A stretch of DNA of 64,000 nt from Leptospira bouyouniensis (GTDB taxonomy: Bacteria; Spirochaetota; Leptospiria; Leptospirales; Leptospiraceae). Under the pieces are notes generated by a model. It saw only the letters and a list, made by a program, of their open reading frames with translations. It made no database searches and was not told where the DNA came from. Location of the stretch: positions 1 through 64,000 of the forward strand of contig NZ_RQFT01000017.1 in NCBI RefSeq assembly GCF_004769525.1. The letters are read 5' to 3'. Below, piece after piece: positions 48,131 through 57,903 of the stretch (its first letter is position 1; each line of letters begins with the position of its first letter). The translations under genes and the position numbers were made by a program.

Positions 48131-48978
48131 TGCGACTTGTGATTGTATTTGTGGTCATGATTTTTTTAAATTGTGCCACAAAAGCAGTCATTAAGAGGTC
48201 AAAACATGTTTCTACCCAAATCCATCATTTGGATTCTGTAAAGCTTATCCATCCTTACTATGATTTACTCTTTGAATCCCCTGAATTAAAAACAAAAGAT
48301 GGGACAACATACATACGTTCCATCAATGCATTGGATCGAAGTTCAAATAAATGGTTTGCTCCACACCCAGAAAGCAAAATAGAAACTTTGGAGATGAGAG
48401 AGATAACAAATCAAGGGGAAAGTTCCCGTATTGGAGGCATCTATTTCCGACCAAAGTCATACAACTATTCTTGGTATCTGTATCTATCCAAGGAGTTCTC
48501 AGTTGTATACAAATTATCGATTGATGAATACACAGAGATTCCCAAAGAAATTGAATATGTGGAATATGAAAATTCCTTTGGCATTTGCTTCGAATTAAAG
48601 TCGGGCAAAACATGTTATGAATCAATTCCTATCGCAACAAGTCAGTATCCATATACCTTCCAATTGAATCGTTGTGATGTTTGCCAAACAAAAATTCGAA
48701 AGACAATTCGCATTCCCAAACAACCCGCAGAAGACTCTCTTGTCGTTGCCATAGTGGATGAAAAAGGAATCGTAGGGAAGATGTACCAAATCAACACAAA
48801 AAAATATGGATTCCTTCTGCAGCGGTATATAGAAATTAATTCCATAGAAAAGTTTGAAACGAATGTTAAATGGTATCCTATTCTACCTTTTGCCTTCGTT
48901 TGGGATGCCATCACCATCCCATTCCAAATGATTTGGGAAATTCTGACAATCATTGCCTACAGTCGTTCATTTAGCTAA
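48127..48978 (+). CDS. Predicted lipoprotein, unknown function
   Basis: 283 residues. The signal IVFVVMIFLNCATKA fits a lipobox. The mature part is beta-rich with four cysteines in pairs (FGICFELKSGKTCYE, NRCDVCQTK). A hydrophobic stretch near the C-terminus (FAFVWDAITIPFQMIWEILT) resembles the YceK/DUF1375-like ending found in small lipoproteins, where FAWDxxxLPF occurs. Function unknown. The ATGA overlap with the previous gene suggests co-translation. Confidence 0.65.
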   Translation: MMRLVIVFVVMIFLNCATKAVIKRSKHVSTQIHHLDSVKLIHPYYDLLFESPELKTKDGTTYIRSINALDRSSNKWFAPHPESKIETLEMREITNQGESSRIGGIYFRPKSYNYSWYLYLSKEFSVVYKLSIDEYTEIPKEIEYVEYENSFGICFELKSGKTCYESIPIATSQYPYTFQLNRCDVCQTKIRKTIRIPKQPAEDSLVVAIVDEKGIVGKMYQINTKKYGFLLQRYIEINSIEKFETNVKWYPILPFAFVWDAITIPFQMIWEILTIIAYSRSFS

Positions 48979-49119
48979 GATAAGAGATTAAAACCAATCC
49001 TTAAGAATTAGAAACTTTGTCTAAGATATTGACCTAACCTAAACCCTTTTGGATATATATGTTAGGGCTTACCCTTGACGAAATCGGAAGGTCAAAAAAC
49101 TTCATTCTAAAGAGGCAAT

Positions 49120-49458
49120 ATGGCAGAAAATCATTATTATAATGCAAAAGACTTAGGAAAATTTGGAGAGATTGGTCGCACGAATCCCGCTCTTGCTGAT
49201 AAATTTTTTGGATACTACAATGCAGTGATGGCAGAAGGAGCCTTAACGGAAAGAGAAAAGGCACTCATTGCGCTTGCAGTGGCCCATGCACTAAAATGCC
49301 CATATTGTATTGATGCCTACACGACCACTTCACTTCAAAAAGGTGCTGATGAAGCACAAATGAATGAAGCAGTACATGTTGCAGCAGCGATGGCGGCTGG
49401 CATTAATTTGGTACACAGCGTCCAAATGCAAAACAAAATAGACGAACTTTCATTTTAA
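49120..49458 (+). CDS. Arsenosugar biosynthesis-associated peroxidase-like protein (AhpD/CMD fold)
   Basis: 112 residues. The carboxymuconolactone-decarboxylase/AhpD core is EREKALIALAVAHALKCPYC, with the CxxC pair that makes AhpD a peroxidase-like disulfide enzyme, then the helix NEAVHVAAAMAAGINLVHSV. This subgroup is encoded next to arsS in many genomes, and here arsS starts three bases after the stop. AGAGG precedes the ATG. The substrate in arsenosugar synthesis is not established. Confidence 0.85.
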   Translation: MAENHYYNAKDLGKFGEIGRTNPALADKFFGYYNAVMAEGALTEREKALIALAVAHALKCPYCIDAYTTTSLQKGADEAQMNEAVHVAAAMAAGINLVHSVQMQNKIDELSF

Positions 49459-49461
49459 AGT

Positions 49462-50436
49462 ATGGATTTAACCGAACAACATTCCACCTTGCAAGGATAT
49501 AGTGGAAAACATTTTTTTGAAACCGTCGGAAAACCCATCCAGGCGCGTTCCATCAAAGTGTTCCAGATCAATGTTGGCAGATGGTGTAACCAAGCTTGCC
49601 GGCATTGCCATGTGGATGCGTCTCCTATTCGAACTGAGATGATGGACGAAAAAACTGCAAAACTTTGTATCGAACTCATATCTAAAATTCCAGAAATTGA
49701 AACGGTAGATATCACAGGTGGAGCACCGGAAGGAAATGCAAATTTCAAATACATTGTAACGGAAGCTAGGCGACTAGGCAAACGAGTCATAGATCGCTGT
49801 AACCTTACCATTTTGGAAGAACCAGGTTTTGAATGGCTGTATGACTTTTTAAAAGATAACCAAGTGGAAATTGTCTCTTCCTTACCTTCTGTTTTGGAAA
49901 ATGTAACTGACAACCAACGGGGAAAAGGTGTTTACCAAAAGTCCATCACCGCCTTAAAAAAGTTAAATGCAATTGGTTATGGAACATCACTTCCGATCCA
50001 TTTGGTTTATAATCCCAATGGGCTATTTTTAAGTTCAGGGCAAACCCAGTTAGAAAAAGAATACAAAGAACATTTATTTAAAAAATATGGAATTGTGTTT
50101 AACCAGTTGTTTTGTATCAACAACCTTCCTATCAATCGATTTTTAGGATCTCTTGTTCGCGGTGGAAAATTTGAAATGTATATGGAAACATTGGTGAATG
50201 CCTACAATCCTGCAACAGTGAACGGTCTCATGTGTTTAGACCAAATTTCAGTAGGATTTGATGGATCCGTATATGATTGTGATTTTAACCAAATGTTGGA
50301 ATTAAAATCAAAAGCTGTGAATCACATACAAGATTTCGATTTGCCTGCATTCCTTGGACGAGAAATCGTTGTAGCAAACCATTGTTATGGATGTACTGCT
50401 GGTGCGGGTTCTAGTTGTGGTGGGGAGATTGTTTAG
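49462..50436 (+). CDS. arsS: Radical SAM arsenosugar biosynthesis protein ArsS
   Basis: 324 residues. The radical SAM cluster motif is CNQACRHCHVD (CxxxCxxC) with ITGGAPE as the SAM-binding loop. The C-terminal part has cysteines in LMCLDQISVGFDGSVYDCDF and HCYGCTAGAGSSCGG, matching the ArsS family. ArsS is linked to transfer of the 5'-deoxyadenosyl group to dimethylarsenite in arsenosugar synthesis. No arsM methyltransferase or arsR regulator is in this window. map starts directly after its stop. Confidence 0.92.
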   Translation: MDLTEQHSTLQGYSGKHFFETVGKPIQARSIKVFQINVGRWCNQACRHCHVDASPIRTEMMDEKTAKLCIELISKIPEIETVDITGGAPEGNANFKYIVTEARRLGKRVIDRCNLTILEEPGFEWLYDFLKDNQVEIVSSLPSVLENVTDNQRGKGVYQKSITALKKLNAIGYGTSLPIHLVYNPNGLFLSSGQTQLEKEYKEHLFKKYGIVFNQLFCINNLPINRFLGSLVRGGKFEMYMETLVNAYNPATVNGLMCLDQISVGFDGSVYDCDFNQMLELKSKAVNHIQDFDLPAFLGREIVVANHCYGCTAGAGSSCGGEIV

Positions 50437-51192
50437 ATGTCAATTCAAAATGAAAAAGACCTACAGGGGATTTTAAAAGCAGGTAAGTTTGTTGCTAAGG
50501 TCCGAGAGTTATTAAAACTTTTGGCAAAACCTGGTGTTTCAACATTAGAACTTGATATGGCCGCAAAACAAGAGTTTGAAGCTGCAGGTGCAATTTCTGC
50601 TCCCAAATTTGATTATAAATTCCCCGGATTTACCTGTATTAGTACCAATTTTGAAATTGCTCATGGAATTCCCAAAAAAGAAATGATTCTAAAGGAAGGG
50701 GATTTGGTCAATGTGGATGTTTCTGCAAAGTTAGATGGTTATTATGCGGACACAGGAATTTCATTCATTGTCGGTAACGCAAACCCAACACTTCAAAAAC
50801 TTTGTGATACAGCAATCGAAGGTACAATGCGTGCCACAAAACAAGCGTTTACTGGAAATTATCTTCGCCACCTAGGAAAAGAAATCCATTCGGCCGCAAA
50901 AGAAAATGGATTCACTGTCATCAAAAACTTGGCAGGTCATGGCACAGGCAAAAAACTCCATGAAGAACCACAAGTTTTAGTATATGAAGACAAACGCGAC
51001 CATAGAAAACTAAACCAAGGCCTTGTCCTTGCGATTGAATCTTTTATTTCCACTGGGAGCCAAACTGCATACGAAGAATCCGATGGATGGACTTTAGTCG
51101 CTGGGAACCGACAAGGGCATTTAAGTTACGTGGCACAATGCGAACACACAGTCATCGTGCAAAATGGTAAACCCATTATCACCACCTTGTAA
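50437..51192 (+). CDS. map: Methionine aminopeptidase, type I
   Basis: 251 residues. Metal ligands are in NVDVSAKLDGYYADTGISF (two Asp), GHGTGKKLHEEP (His), LAIESF (Glu) and QCEHTVIV (Glu), all in the MetAP-1 pattern. It removes the N-terminal methionine of new proteins. The ATG follows the arsS stop with no gap, so it is translated from the ars message. Leptospira can carry more than one map gene; this may be an accessory copy. Confidence 0.93.
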   Translation: MSIQNEKDLQGILKAGKFVAKVRELLKLLAKPGVSTLELDMAAKQEFEAAGAISAPKFDYKFPGFTCISTNFEIAHGIPKKEMILKEGDLVNVDVSAKLDGYYADTGISFIVGNANPTLQKLCDTAIEGTMRATKQAFTGNYLRHLGKEIHSAAKENGFTVIKNLAGHGTGKKLHEEPQVLVYEDKRDHRKLNQGLVLAIESFISTGSQTAYEESDGWTLVAGNRQGHLSYVAQCEHTVIVQNGKPIITTL

Positions 51193-51355
51193 ACAAGGAA
51201 GTAAAATTAATCTCTTTGAATTAGAATTGGATTCATATAGATTACAGGAAACGAAATCATCAATTGACCAAACAAAGTTTTATATTAGATTTTAAGATTG
51301 TCCATTGATACATAGAGCATCGGACCACTGTCGATCGAATTCACTTTAGTAGCCT

Positions 51356-52153
51356 ATGTTTCCATTAGAAATCATCGAATCTGGTGCATCTCCCAACGAA
51401 GCAAGAGGGATACTTATCCTTTGGCCGAGTACAGGTGGGAATGCGAGATCCTTTCGAATCCGAGATTCAGAGCTTCTTCGTGATGGGTTAAGGTTAATTC
51501 GTTTTAATCCACCTTCTCACGGGAATTCAGGTGGAACCTATGATCCAAAAACCGCCATCACTTTGTTAGATGAGTATCTAAAAGGAAAAAACTATTTAAA
51601 AAAACCTTTGTATGGGATTGGACATAGTGGGGGAGGGGCAGCGCTTCTTATGTATGCCCAAAAAACTCCCTTTCGAAAATTATTTTTACTTTCTCCAATA
51701 CTTGATAGTGTTTTAAGTTTAAAGTATTTGTATGAATCGGATTCCATTGAGGAATTCAGTCGTTTGCTCCTTCTGCCGAATTTATCTGATAGTGAATCTC
51801 CCAACAAACAGATATTAGAGTCATTAGCAACTCCTGATTGGTTGGTATCTGGGGAAGTGGATCACCTTTCGTTTCCTGTGAAAAATGTTAGGATCCAAGT
51901 GGATTCACTTGCAACCTTTTTACGAAATTTATTTTTACCAGGTTTCCAAGTAGAATTTGGTGTGAATGAAAAACGAACAGATGTTACAATATTTCTTCCC
52001 GCAGAAGACAAATGGTTTCCTAAAAAACAAACTGTCGATTTTGCAAAACGGAACCAATTTCGATTTTTAGAAATCCCAGAAGCCCCCGACCATTTTTTCT
52101 CCCATAGTTGGCTTAGTGTTTGGAAAGAGATAAAATCCATCGATTGGGACTAG
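51356..52153 (+). CDS. Alpha/beta hydrolase
   Basis: 265 residues. The nucleophile elbow is YGIGHSGGGAAL (GxSxG). Early strand ILILWPSTGGNA supplies the oxyanion hole and a late His appears in APDHFFSHSW. The acid is probably Asp in LPAEDKWFP. Substrate unknown. No ribosome site is evident before the ATG. It stands alone, with nothing recognised in the 163 bases upstream. Confidence 0.82.
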   Translation: MFPLEIIESGASPNEARGILILWPSTGGNARSFRIRDSELLRDGLRLIRFNPPSHGNSGGTYDPKTAITLLDEYLKGKNYLKKPLYGIGHSGGGAALLMYAQKTPFRKLFLLSPILDSVLSLKYLYESDSIEEFSRLLLLPNLSDSESPNKQILESLATPDWLVSGEVDHLSFPVKNVRIQVDSLATFLRNLFLPGFQVEFGVNEKRTDVTIFLPAEDKWFPKKQTVDFAKRNQFRFLEIPEAPDHFFSHSWLSVWKEIKSIDWD

Positions 52154-52276
52154 AGAACTTCCTAAGTCTCCATAAAAAAATCCTTTTAAATGGTTTACAA
52201 ATGAACAGAAGTCATTTAGGATTATCGCCTGTATCAATTCGTAAATACAAAGAAGAATTGGTATAAAGGAGAAATT

Positions 52277-52681
52277 GTGGAACCCATCTATTTAGCTTTG
52301 ATTCTATTCACTCTTTGGACACTCGCTCTTGGTGTCACATTGACAACCTACAGAAGTGTACAGGTGTTACTTGGTAAAAAAAAATCCAATGAATTCCCAG
52401 CAGGTATCCAACATGGAAGTGATTTCAATTGGAGGCTCAACCGTGCCCACCTCAATAGTTTAGAGAACTTACCACTATTTGTAGCAGTGGTTTTTTTGAC
52501 GGTGAGTTTGGGAAAGGTAGATACATTTGTTAATCAAGTGGGGTTTGTGATTTTGGGAGCAAGGGTTTTGCAATCCCTTACTCATTTGATTGCAACGAAT
52601 GTATTAGCAGTAAACATTCGATTCACTTTTTACATGATTCAAATTGTGACTTATATCATACTTCTCGTCCGATTGGTTTAG
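52277..52681 (+). CDS. MAPEG-family membrane protein
   Basis: 134 residues with four hydrophobic segments. The family features are [20 protein letters not shown] and [25 protein letters not shown] proteins include membrane glutathione transferases and related enzymes; bacterial members are mostly uncharacterised. The start is GTG at 52277 with AAGGAG six bases upstream. It overlaps the convergent gpsA gene by four bases. Confidence 0.88.
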   Translation: MEPIYLALILFTLWTLALGVTLTTYRSVQVLLGKKKSNEFPAGIQHGSDFNWRLNRAHLNSLENLPLFVAVVFLTVSLGKVDTFVNQVGFVILGARVLQSLTHLIATNVLAVNIRFTFYMIQIVTYIILLVRLV

Positions 52682-53679
52682 ACACCTTCCCTTTTGAGGT
52701 CACGGCTCATCAGAGCTTTGACCACTTCTTTCGGATCTTTATCTTCGTATAACATACGATATACTTCTTGTGTGATAGCCATCTCCACTCCCAATTTATC
52801 TGCTAGGTTTTTTGTGGATAAAGTGGTTTTTACACCTTCCGCTACTTCGTTCATGGAAGTTAAAATTTCCTTTAACGTTTCCCCTTTGCCCAATCGAAAC
52901 CCAACCGTTCTGTTTCTCGATGCTTCCCCGCAACAAGTGAGTACCAAGTCCCCCATCCCTGATGGACCAAGGAAAGTCATGGGATCAGCACCCATTTTGA
53001 TTCCCATCCTTGTGATTTCATTTAACCCACGTGTGATGAGTGCAGCTCTGGTATTTTGTCCAAACCCAAGACCATCGGCAACTCCTGCAGCAATCGCAAT
53101 CACATTCTTTAAAGCACCACCCACTTCCACGCCAACCACATCGGGAGTCCAGTAGGTTCGGAAATAGGTAAAGCTAAAGATCTCTTGCACTCGTTTGGCG
53201 GTAGCTTCGTTTTTCGAAGCGATGGAAACGATGGTAGGAACTCGTTTTACCATCTCTTTGGCAAAACTAGGTCCGGAAAGATAAGAAAGTTGGGAATGGT
53301 ATTGGCCAGGTAGCTCCGATTCAAAAATTTCAGAAACAAGGCGAAGGCTTTCGTTTTCGATCCCTTTGGAAGCGGAAACGATCGGAACTTTGGGTGGGAT
53401 ATGGTCTTTAATTTCCTTTAAGATGCCTGAGAGTGCGTGGCTCGGAGGAGCCGAAACAATCATGTCTTTGTCTTTCACCACTTGGATCAGGTCTGTGTTT
53501 GCTCTCAGTTTTTCAGGAAGAACCAAATCTGGCATATGTTTGGAATTCATATGATTTTCGTTGATCGAACGAGCTTGTTCTTCGCTCCTTGTCCAAAGGG
53601 TGACATCATAACCCTTGTCTGCTAAAATACTACCTAGTGCAGTGCCAAAACTTCCAGCACCAATGATTCCAATCTTCAT
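52678..53679 (-). CDS. gpsA: Glycerol-3-phosphate dehydrogenase [NAD(P)+]
   Basis: 333 residues. The Rossmann motif is [17 protein letters not shown]; the substrate-binding lysine lies in [20 protein letters not shown], followed by [14 protein letters not shown] and [14 protein letters not shown]. It reduces dihydroxyacetone phosphate to sn-glycerol 3-phosphate, the first step of phospholipid synthesis. It is divergent from the 53736 gene with 56 bases between, which should hold both promoters. Confidence 0.97.
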   Translation of the reverse strand: MKIGIIGAGSFGTALGSILADKGYDVTLWTRSEEQARSINENHMNSKHMPDLVLPEKLRANTDLIQVVKDKDMIVSAPPSHALSGILKEIKDHIPPKVPIVSASKGIENESLRLVSEIFESELPGQYHSQLSYLSGPSFAKEMVKRVPTIVSIASKNEATAKRVQEIFSFTYFRTYWTPDVVGVEVGGALKNVIAIAAGVADGLGFGQNTRAALITRGLNEITRMGIKMGADPMTFLGPSGMGDLVLTCCGEASRNRTVGFRLGKGETLKEILTSMNEVAEGVKTTLSTKNLADKLGVEMAITQEVYRMLYEDKDPKEVVKALMSRDLKREGV

Positions 53680-53735
53680 GAGTTCCGTATTCTAAATCTG
53701 CTTTCCAAAAAGGCAATAGAAAATAAAATTAAAAT

Positions 53736-54416
53736 ATGCTTTTGACGGATCTCTTCCGTTTCAACCCACTGAATCTCTTTTTGCCACCAAAAGTGGTCCC
53801 AAAGAGTAATTACAAAGTTACCTTACTGCTCGGTAGCTTAAAAAAAGTCATAAACTCAGAAATCATCGCAGAAGACCCAGATTTGGAAAGTTTAGAAGTA
53901 GGTTCCGCCAAAGGGGAAGTGATTTTGACGGGAACGTACCGCATGGAATGGCTTTGGATCGCTCGGTTTTTAAAAGTGAAATCCATCCGATACCGAGTTC
54001 GACTCAAACCTGTGTTAGTTAAAGATAACAAAGCAAGATTAAAAATTGTTGGATACCGAGCTTGGGATACTAAACCTCGTCGGTTTGACTTTGTTAGGTG
54101 GTTTGTGAAAATTGATCCATTTCACAAAAAAAAAGTATTTGAATCTATCATGCATGAGGCACCTCACATTTTATCCATCACTGGTTTGCAGTGGGAATTA
54201 TTATTTGATTTAAATTATTTTTTGAATTTGGTTCCTTCTATTGCCGGTAAAATTGAAATCCAATACCTTGTGGCAGATCATAATGAATTGTATATTTTTG
54301 TGAGATCTTCTACAATTTTAAAACCACTTGTGGATTTTTTTGGACCGGAGTATTTAAAGATCGATTACATTGAAGAAGATCGAGATATCCAAATGTTACT
54401 GTGGGAAAATGAATAG
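53736..54416 (+). CDS. Hypothetical cytoplasmic protein
   Basis: 226 residues, no signal peptide or full membrane helix. Rich in beta and basic residues in the first half (RVRLKPVLVKDNKARLKIVG) and in Phe, Leu and Asp in the second (FFGPEYLKIDYIEEDRDIQM). I recognise no family. The metallophosphoesterase gene starts immediately after its stop (TAG-ATG), so it leads a run that goes on to recG and the M15 peptidase. Confidence 0.65.
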   Translation: MLLTDLFRFNPLNLFLPPKVVPKSNYKVTLLLGSLKKVINSEIIAEDPDLESLEVGSAKGEVILTGTYRMEWLWIARFLKVKSIRYRVRLKPVLVKDNKARLKIVGYRAWDTKPRRFDFVRWFVKIDPFHKKKVFESIMHEAPHILSITGLQWELLFDLNYFLNLVPSIAGKIEIQYLVADHNELYIFVRSSTILKPLVDFFGPEYLKIDYIEEDRDIQMLLWENE

Positions 54417-55421
54417 ATGAAAATCATTTATCTAACGGATATCCATGATGGACTTCATGGTCTGAAACGAATCCTACAAACTACAGAAGCAGACTTGTAT
54501 CTTTTTTCTGGAGATATCATATACAAAGCTTTTTTTTCCTTTGATCGGATCATTGATTTTTGTGGTGTCCAAGAGGAATTGTATTATTTATTAACGGAAA
54601 GAAAAGATGACTCAACTCCGTTTGACTTTACAACACATGCCATTCGTTTTCCTGAAAAATATTCTACCGCGATCGTAGAAAAATCTCAAAAATACAGAGA
54701 CTTGTACAAGTTAGCTGCCAAAACGATGAAGGAAAAATATGAAATCATCGAAAAACTAATTCTTAAGTATGCAAAGTCACCTGTGTATTGTTTACCGGGT
54801 AATTATGATTTAGATTTGCAATACACCGAACTTTACCAACGAGAAGTGCATCGTAAAAGTTTTGAATTTCAAAATATTAAAGTATCTGGGTATGGTGGTG
54901 CTCCGATTTGGACTTCAGGCATTCCCGAAAAACTCACCGTCGTTTTTCACGAATATACTAAAAATGGAAAAAACTATAGTGAACCAGAAGATTTTTTCCG
55001 AGAGGAACTGCCTGATATCTGCTGGATTCACAATCCTGCTTATGGTTATTTTGATACCATCCCTGGAGTTGGAAAATGTGGAAGTCAAGGGATCAGAAGG
55101 TATTTAGATGATGAATCTCCATCTCTTGTCGTTTCAGGACATGTCCATGAAGACCAAGGCATTAAAAAAACAAAAAATACTGTTTTTATCAATCCATCTA
55201 ACTTTGGTGCGGTGGATTCATTACATGGTTTCCAAGAAGGTGGATATTACGCTGAAATACTTATGGAAGGAAAAGATGTAGTCCAATCAAATCTTTGCCA
55301 ACTACGTGGAGAAGATTGGCATAGATTGATAGAAGTAGATTGTTCTGAAAAACATTTAAAACTCATTTCTCAAAATCCGATTTCAACAGTGAGTTCCGAA
55401 GATTATATCCGAGGGAATTAA
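54417..55421 (+). CDS. Metallophosphoesterase (calcineurin-like)
   Basis: 334 residues. Metal-site motifs are YLTDIHDG, FSGDII, LPGNYDL and VVSGHVHED. The usual GNH(D/E) is GNYD here, so the family His that protonates the leaving group is replaced by Tyr. A helical insert of ~70 residues lies between the second and third motifs. Substrate unknown. The zinc-ribbon gene follows directly after its stop. Confidence 0.85.
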   Translation: MKIIYLTDIHDGLHGLKRILQTTEADLYLFSGDIIYKAFFSFDRIIDFCGVQEELYYLLTERKDDSTPFDFTTHAIRFPEKYSTAIVEKSQKYRDLYKLAAKTMKEKYEIIEKLILKYAKSPVYCLPGNYDLDLQYTELYQREVHRKSFEFQNIKVSGYGGAPIWTSGIPEKLTVVFHEYTKNGKNYSEPEDFFREELPDICWIHNPAYGYFDTIPGVGKCGSQGIRRYLDDESPSLVVSGHVHEDQGIKKTKNTVFINPSNFGAVDSLHGFQEGGYYAEILMEGKDVVQSNLCQLRGEDWHRLIEVDCSEKHLKLISQNPISTVSSEDYIRGN

Positions 55422-55823
55422 ATGGTCACCTTTCTTACGATTTGTGGCGTACTTTTTACCGTTGCTTTTTTCCTTTACGCACTCTCAGCAGTAGACAATC
55501 AAAGTTTAAACAAGAAAGAAAAAGAAAGGTTAAAAAAAGAAGAAAATCTTCGAGTAGGGGATCCGAGAAAAGTTTACGGAAAAGAAAAAGACCCAAATCT
55601 TCCAAGACTTCGCTTATGCCCTGTTTGTGGGACAGTGCTTCGAAAAGATGAATATTTGTATGCAGCCATTTCTACTTACACCAATAGTGAAGGAAAAAAA
55701 CAGGCGCAAATTTATGGATGTAAGTATTGTTATCTGATCTTGGATTCTGAAAAAAACAGTTCCGAGCAAAACCAAGGAAAGGAAAATCCCTTTGGGCCTC
55801 CAAAACCAACCGATGAGATATGA
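55422..55823 (+). CDS. Membrane-anchored zinc-ribbon protein, unknown function
   Basis: 133 residues. One N-terminal membrane segment (FLTICGVLFTVAFFLYALSA) is followed by a basic stretch and a four-cysteine ribbon: CPVCGTVLRKDEY and GCKYCYLILD. The zinc ribbon suggests protein or nucleic-acid contact at the membrane. It lies between the phosphoesterase and recG, overlapping recG by four bases (ATGA). Confidence 0.7.
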   Translation: MVTFLTICGVLFTVAFFLYALSAVDNQSLNKKEKERLKKEENLRVGDPRKVYGKEKDPNLPRLRLCPVCGTVLRKDEYLYAAISTYTNSEGKKQAQIYGCKYCYLILDSEKNSSEQNQGKENPFGPPKPTDEI

Positions 55824-57889
55824 AACCTATGTTTGATTTAACTCAAAGTTTATCAAATCTAAAAGGGATTGGCCCGAAACGAAAAACTATTTTACTCGAT
55901 CATGGAATCACAACATTTTATGAATTGTTAACGTATTTTCCAAGACGATATTTAGATCGAAATTTTACAAAAGATATCATTTTAAAACAAGGTGACGTGG
56001 TCACATTACTCGGGACTATCGTTGATAGTTATATTGTTCATGGAAAAAAAAGTCGATTACTTGTTGGGTTTCGAACCTTAAACAATGAAAGGATCAATTT
56101 AGTTTTCTTTCGTGGAGTCAATTTTTTTCATAAATTGTTTGCTATCGATAAAAAGGTGGTGGTGTCAGGAAAATTAGAATACTTCCGAGGATACCAAATC
56201 CTTCATCCCGAATATGAATTTTTATCCGATAAGGATGACCCTGAAGACTCCATTCACGCAGGAAGGATTATTCCGTTATACCCTTCGACTGAAGCATTAA
56301 AGGAAGAAGGACTTGATTCTAAAGGATTACGTAAACTCATCCACCAAGTTTTGGAAGGCGGCGAAATAAGTGAAAACTTACCTTCCAAATTCATCAAAAA
56401 ACGTAAGTTACTTGGTCGAGATGAAGCATTTCGTAACATCCATTTCCCTGATACGATGGAAACCGTACAAATTGCACGAAAAAGGTTTGCCTACGAAGAG
56501 TTTTTTTATTTTCAGCGGTTATTATTGTACAAACAACGAGAAAGGCAAAAAGTAAAACGTTTGTTATGGCCTCTTCCTCTGTCACCTTCACGTACCAATT
56601 TGGAAAAAAATCTTCCATTTGAACTGACGGATGACCAAAAATCAGCCGTAACAACCATCCTCTCTAAAACCAATACCGATTCTCCTTCTGCATTTTTATT
56701 ACAAGGGGATGTTGGATCAGGAAAAACCATCACAGCACTCCTTGTTGGATTACACTATATCGACAACCACATCCAAGTAGTTTTTTTGGCACCAACGGAA
56801 ATCTTAGCCAGACAACATTACCAAACCATTTATAAGTTTATGGGCAATATGCCCTTTCTTGGAATTGAATTATTATTAGGTGGTGAAAACAAGAAGATCC
56901 GGGCTGAAAAGTTAGCGAGAATCAAAACGGGCGAATCAAATATCATCATTGGCACCCATTCCTTATTACAAGAAGATGTGATTTTTTCTGATTTGGGTCT
57001 CGTTGTGATTGATGAACAACATAAATTTGGCGTGGACCAAAGGGAAACAATTCGAGCCAAAGGTAAAAATCCAGACATCTTGGCAATGACCGCCACACCT
57101 ATCCCACGCACACTTTGTCTTACTTTATACGGGGATTTGACTCTCGTAAATATCAAAACAAAACCAAAAGGTCGTAAACCCATAGATACTCGTTGGTACA
57201 AAGAAGACAGAAGGGCAGGAGTTTACAACTCGATACGAAAATATGTTAGTACTGGAAGGCAATGTTACATTGTGTACCCACTCGTTGAAGAATCCGAAAA
57301 GGTTGATTTAGAATCTTGTACCGTCGCATACGAGAATTTACGAACAACCGTATTTCCTGATTTGAAAATTGGATTATTGCATGGAAAAATGAAAAGTGCC
57401 GAAAAAGATACCGTGATGGAAAAATTCAAATCAGGAGAGATCCAAATCCTTGTCACAACGACAGTTGTGGAGGTGGGTGTCGATGTACCCAATGCAACTA
57501 TTTTAGTTGTGGAACATGCAGAACGTTTTGGTATCTCCCAATTACACCAGTTACGTGGTCGCGTAGGAAGAAGTGACTTAGAAAGTTTTTGTATCCTCAT
57601 GACTGGAGATAATATTAGTGAAGAAGGGCGGGACAGAATTGAAGCACTTGTTTCGTCAAATGATGGATATTTTTTAGCCGAAAAAGATCTCGCCATTCGT
57701 GGTCCAGGTGAACTCTTAGGAGTCAAACAAAGTGGATTGCCAGAGTTTAAAATTGCCGATTTGGTTGTGGATCGTGATCTTTTAGAAGAAGCCAAGGAAG
57801 ACGCAGCGTCCATTCCATTGGATGATCCTATGGAAGTTTCGGAGTTGAGGACTCGATTTAGTGAAGGCAAATTTTTATTTGCGAATTAA
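55820..57889 (+). CDS. recG: ATP-dependent DNA helicase RecG
   Basis: 689 residues, the usual size. An N-terminal helical part and a wedge OB fold (~50-160, LLGTIVDSYIVHGKKSRLLV) precede the helicase core: LLQGDVGSGKTITALL (Walker A), VIDEQHKFGV (DEQH), MTATPIPRT, then a second domain with TTTVVEVGVDVPNAT and HQLRGRVGRSD, and the RecG C-terminal region with GELLGVKQSGLPEFKIADL. It remodels stalled replication forks. It is in the same run as the upstream small genes. Confidence 0.97.
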   Translation: MKPMFDLTQSLSNLKGIGPKRKTILLDHGITTFYELLTYFPRRYLDRNFTKDIILKQGDVVTLLGTIVDSYIVHGKKSRLLVGFRTLNNERINLVFFRGVNFFHKLFAIDKKVVVSGKLEYFRGYQILHPEYEFLSDKDDPEDSIHAGRIIPLYPSTEALKEEGLDSKGLRKLIHQVLEGGEISENLPSKFIKKRKLLGRDEAFRNIHFPDTMETVQIARKRFAYEEFFYFQRLLLYKQRERQKVKRLLWPLPLSPSRTNLEKNLPFELTDDQKSAVTTILSKTNTDSPSAFLLQGDVGSGKTITALLVGLHYIDNHIQVVFLAPTEILARQHYQTIYKFMGNMPFLGIELLLGGENKKIRAEKLARIKTGESNIIIGTHSLLQEDVIFSDLGLVVIDEQHKFGVDQRETIRAKGKNPDILAMTATPIPRTLCLTLYGDLTLVNIKTKPKGRKPIDTRWYKEDRRAGVYNSIRKYVSTGRQCYIVYPLVEESEKVDLESCTVAYENLRTTVFPDLKIGLLHGKMKSAEKDTVMEKFKSGEIQILVTTTVVEVGVDVPNATILVVEHAERFGISQLHQLRGRVGRSDLESFCILMTGDNISEEGRDRIEALVSSNDGYFLAEKDLAIRGPGELLGVKQSGLPEFKIADLVVDRDLLEEAKEDAASIPLDDPMEVSELRTRFSEGKFLFAN

Positions 57890-57903
57890 TCGAAGATTTT
57901 TAA

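Noticed and set aside
49000..49119. Possible ArsR operator before the arsenosugar pair
   Set aside because: A CCTAA/TTAGG dyad exists but it does not match an ArsR site and no arsR gene is nearby.
57265..57870. Antisense frame of about 200 codons opposite recG
   Set aside because: No domain, composition of a shadow frame, and wholly inside a conserved helicase gene.
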